Positions 3,683 through 5,865 of a stretch of 5,865 nucleotides of DNA are shown in pieces. A program made the translations under genes and the position numbers. How positions within the stretch are numbered: position 1 is the stretch's first letter; every line of letters begins with the position of its first letter. The notes beneath the pieces are model-generated. The model was not told the DNA's origin and did no database searches. It saw only the letters and a list, made by a program, of their open reading frames with translations. The DNA lies in the NCBI GenBank assembly GCA_028275245.1, contig JAPWVA010000089.1, forward strand, positions 1 to 5,865, given 5' to 3'. This stretch comes from Actinomycetota bacterium (GTDB taxonomy: Bacteria > Actinomycetota > Geothermincolia > Geothermincolales > RBG-13-55-18).

Positions 3683-5434
3683 TTGAAGATGACCGGGGCT
3701 CAGGCGTTGGTGAAGAGCCTGGAGGAGGAGGGCGTGGAGATCCTTTTCGGCATCCCCGGCGGGGTACTCCTCCCGGTTTTCGACGCCCTTTACCACAGCC
3801 CCATCCGCAAGGTGCTGACCCGGCACGAGCAGGGGGCGGCCCACATGGCCGACGGTTACGCCAGGGCCACCGGGCGGGTGGGCGTGTGCATGGCCACCTC
3901 GGGGCCGGGGGCCACCAACCTGGTCACCGGCATAGCCACCGCCTACATGGATTCCGTGCCCCTGGTGGCCATCACCGGCCAGGTGGCCACCAATCTCATC
4001 GGCACCGACGCCTTCCAGGAGGCGGACACTACCGGGATCACCATGCCCATCGTCAAGCACAACTACCTGGTGAAGGACCCCCGGGATATCCCGGACGTGG
4101 TCCAGGAGGCCTTCTACCTAGCCCGCACCGGGAGACCTGGGCCGGTGCTCATAGACCTGCCGGTGGACGTGTCGAGGGGCGAGTTGAATTTCCGGCGTAG
4201 CGAGAGGGTGGACCTGCCGGGATATAAGCCCACCTATAAGGGCCATCGTAGGCAGATCAAGCTGGCGGCCCAAGCCATCCTGCAGGCTCGGAAGCCCATA
4301 CTCTTTGTGGGGGGCGGGGTCATTACCTCCGGGGCCTCAAAGGAGGTGCGGGAGCTAGCGGAGGAGGAGAACATCTACGTGACTCATACCTTGATGGGCA
4401 AAGGCGCCTTCCCCGAGACCCACCCCCTTTCCATCGGTATGTTGGGTATGCACGGAACCCGGACCGCCAACTATGCCATGTGCGAGACGGATCTCATCAT
4501 CGGAGTGGGAGTCCGTTTCGACGACCGGGTAACGGGAAAACTGTCGGAGTTCGCCCCCCACGCCCGGGTGATCCACATTGACATCGACCCGGCGGAGATC
4601 GGGAAGAACGTAGAGGCCCACATACCCATAGTGGGAGATGCCAAGACCATCCTGCGGGAGCTGATCCAGGTGCTCCGAGAGCTCAAGAAGGACCATCCCC
4701 CCGTGGACCGCCGGGAGTGGAACGCCCAGATCGAGGAGTGGAAGGCGAAGTATCCCTACAACTACGACCGTTCCGGAACCGGTCTGAAACCCCAGTTCGT
4801 GGTGGAAATGCTCTACCAGATCACCCGGGGAGAGGCCATCATATGCACCGAGGTGGGGCAGAACCAGATGTGGGCGGCCCAGTTCTACAAGGTCGACCGG
4901 CCCCGACAATTCATAACCTCCGGGGGACTGGGGACCATGGGCTTCGGTTTCCCCGCAGCCATAGGTGCCCAGCTGGGCCGGCCAGGCGAGCTGGTCATCG
5001 ACATCGCCGGGGACGGGAGCTTCCTCATGAACTCCCAGGAGCTGGCCACCGCTGTCCTGGAGGGGGCCCCGGTGAAGGTGATGATCCTCAACAACGGTTA
5101 TCTGGGGATGGTCAGGCAATGGCAGCAGCTGTTCTACCGTAGGACCTACTCCTGTTCTTGCCTCCAGCGGGAGCGGCGCTGCCCAGACTTCGCGGCCTTG
5201 GCCCGGGCCTACGGGGCCATGGGCATCACCGTCACCGATTCCAACCAGGTGGAAGCAGCCGTCCGCGAGGCGTTGGAGGCGGAGTGCCCGGTGGTGGTGG
5301 ATTTCCACGTGGAGCCGGAGGAGAACGTCTATCCCATGGTGGCCCCGGGGGCGCCCCTCTACGACATGATTGGGGACCTGCTCTATCCGGTGGAGAAAGT
5401 GCACCCGGAGAAGGCGGAGGAGCCCTTCCTGTAA
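3683..5434 (+). CDS. ilvB: Acetolactate (acetohydroxyacid) synthase catalytic subunit
   Basis: Condenses two pyruvates to acetolactate, or pyruvate with 2-ketobutyrate to acetohydroxybutyrate. It uses ThDP, Mg2+ and FAD and works with IlvN. The protein has 583 residues, a normal full length. The N-terminal ThDP domain has FGIPGG (22-27) and the catalytic E49 in RHEQGAAHMADGYARATG (47-64). The central FAD domain has HGTRTANYAM (257-266) and the AHAS-diagnostic RFDDRVTGK (278-286). The C-terminal ThDP domain has GDGSFLMNSQEL (443-454) with Mg ligands D444 and N471. W480 matches the Trp that in E. coli AHAS II favours 2-ketobutyrate, so isoleucine synthesis is supported. This distinguishes it from catabolic acetolactate synthases, which lack FAD and a small subunit. 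Near the active-site lid, YSCSCLQRERRCPDF (489-503) carries three cysteines. It is read from a probable TTG. ilvN follows 14 bases after the TAA, so the two are surely cotranscribed. Confidence 0.97.
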   Translation: MKMTGAQALVKSLEEEGVEILFGIPGGVLLPVFDALYHSPIRKVLTRHEQGAAHMADGYARATGRVGVCMATSGPGATNLVTGIATAYMDSVPLVAITGQVATNLIGTDAFQEADTTGITMPIVKHNYLVKDPRDIPDVVQEAFYLARTGRPGPVLIDLPVDVSRGELNFRRSERVDLPGYKPTYKGHRRQIKLAAQAILQARKPILFVGGGVITSGASKEVRELAEEENIYVTHTLMGKGAFPETHPLSIGMLGMHGTRTANYAMCETDLIIGVGVRFDDRVTGKLSEFAPHARVIHIDIDPAEIGKNVEAHIPIVGDAKTILRELIQVLRELKKDHPPVDRREWNAQIEEWKAKYPYNYDRSGTGLKPQFVVEMLYQITRGEAIICTEVGQNQMWAAQFYKVDRPRQFITSGGLGTMGFGFPAAIGAQLGRPGELVIDIAGDGSFLMNSQELATAVLEGAPVKVMILNNGYLGMVRQWQQLFYRRTYSCSCLQRERRCPDFAALARAYGAMGITVTDSNQVEAAVREALEAECPVVVDFHVEPEENVYPMVAPGAPLYDMIGDLLYPVEKVHPEKAEEPFL

Positions 5435-5442
5435 AAGGGGGT
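5435..5442 (+). promoter_or_regulatory. Ribosome binding site of ilvN
   Basis: AAGGGGGT immediately follows the ilvB TAA and lies 6 bases before the ATG at 5449. It differs from the ideal AGGAGGT by one base, and the spacing is optimal. There is room for translational coupling with ilvB. Confidence 0.65.
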
Positions 5443-5448
5443 CGAGAG

Positions 5449-5865
5449 ATGAAACACACCCTTTCCGTGCTGGTGGAGAACAAGCCAGGCGTTCTGGCCC
5501 GGGTGGCCGAGCTCTTCGCCCGCCGCGGGTTCAACATCGACAGCCTGGCAGTGGGGACCACAGAGAGGCCTGACATCTCCCGGATGACCATCGTGGTGGA
5601 CGTGGAGGGCAGATCCCTGGAGCAGGTACGGAAGCAGCTGCACAAGCTGGTGAACGTCATCGAGATCGTGGACTTGGACCCGGAAGAGTCGGTCTCCCGC
5701 GAGCTGGTGCTGGCCAAGATCCGGGTGACTCCGGAGACCAGGTCGGAGGTGATAGAGATAGTGGATATATTCCGAGGCAATATCGTGGACGTTTCCCGGG
5801 AGAGCCTCATCGTGGAGGTGACGGGCTCCTCCCGCAAGCTGGCGGCATTCGAGGACCTGGTGAGG
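5449..5865 (+). CDS. ilvN: Acetolactate synthase regulatory subunit, 3'-truncated by the window end
   Basis: Small subunit that activates IlvB and mediates feedback inhibition by valine. The frame runs from ATG 5449 to the window edge with no stop, giving 139 codons. Usual family length is about 160-175, so some 25-35 residues are missing. Residues 3-75 form an ACT domain (LSVLVENKPGVLARV, RRGFNIDSL, SRMTIVV). N11, G14 and N29 align position for position with the residues of E. coli IlvH implicated in valine binding, so valine sensitivity is predicted. KQLHKLVNVIEI and the C-terminal segment with IFRGNIVDVS and SSRKLAAFEDL match the second domain of IlvN/IlvH. It is placed directly after ilvB, and the next gene is commonly ilvC, which lies outside the window. 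Confidence 0.96.
   Translation, partial: MKHTLSVLVENKPGVLARVAELFARRGFNIDSLAVGTTERPDISRMTIVVDVEGRSLEQVRKQLHKLVNVIEIVDLDPEESVSRELVLAKIRVTPETRSEVIEIVDIFRGNIVDVSRESLIVEVTGSSRKLAAFEDLVR

Noticed and set aside
1..5865. Search for mobile elements, CRISPR arrays, tRNA or rRNA genes, and defence-type genes
   Set aside because: No repeat arrays, terminal inverted repeats, transposase-like frames or tRNA-like cloverleaves were recognised. The protein genes are all metabolic.

Overview
This window is a stretch of a branched-chain amino acid biosynthesis locus with every real gene on the + strand. Base composition is high in G+C, C or G dominates third codon positions, AGG and CGG are common arginine codons, and Shine-Dalgarno (SD) sequences are strong. 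This suggests a high-GC bacterium such as a deep-branching Actinomycetota or a Moorella-like Bacillota. The sequence alone does not settle the phylum. The IlvD looks like the oxygen-labile [4Fe-4S] type, which would suit an anaerobe or microaerophile. That is inference.

Layout: (1) 1-372, the 3' part of leuD, the small subunit of a LeuCD-type hydro-lyase. (2) 535-1536, a beta-decarboxylating dehydrogenase of the isocitrate/isopropylmalate family. It sits where leuB would be expected, but its substrate pocket carries the isocitrate-type Ser-x-Asn pattern. (3) 1537-1914, a 378-base non-coding stretch with hairpins, two sigma70-like promoter candidates, a putative 23-codon leader peptide rich in Leu/Ile/Val codons, and a hairpin that hides the ilvD ribosome binding site. 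(4) 1915-3591, ilvD. (5) 3683-5434, ilvB. (6) 5449 to the window end, ilvN without its C-terminus.

How they work together: IlvB and IlvN form acetohydroxyacid synthase, the first committed step to valine, isoleucine and leucine. IlvD makes the 2-keto acids of valine and isoleucine. LeuD with an off-window LeuC would isomerise 2-isopropylmalate, and the dehydrogenase may oxidise the product or may instead make 2-oxoglutarate from isocitrate. The keto-acid reductoisomerase (ilvC) is not in the window. Spacing suggests two transcription units: leuD with the dehydrogenase, and ilvD-ilvB-ilvN.

The most interesting part is the ilvD leader. An open reading frame at 1793-1864 ends in a run where 8 of 11 codons are Leu, Ile or Val. 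It is followed by a weak hairpin with a short T-run and then by an SD-sequestering hairpin. This looks like leader-peptide attenuation of the ilv genes. A second promoter-like sequence overlaps the same AT-rich bases, so the alternative, a promoter with palindromic operators, must be kept open.
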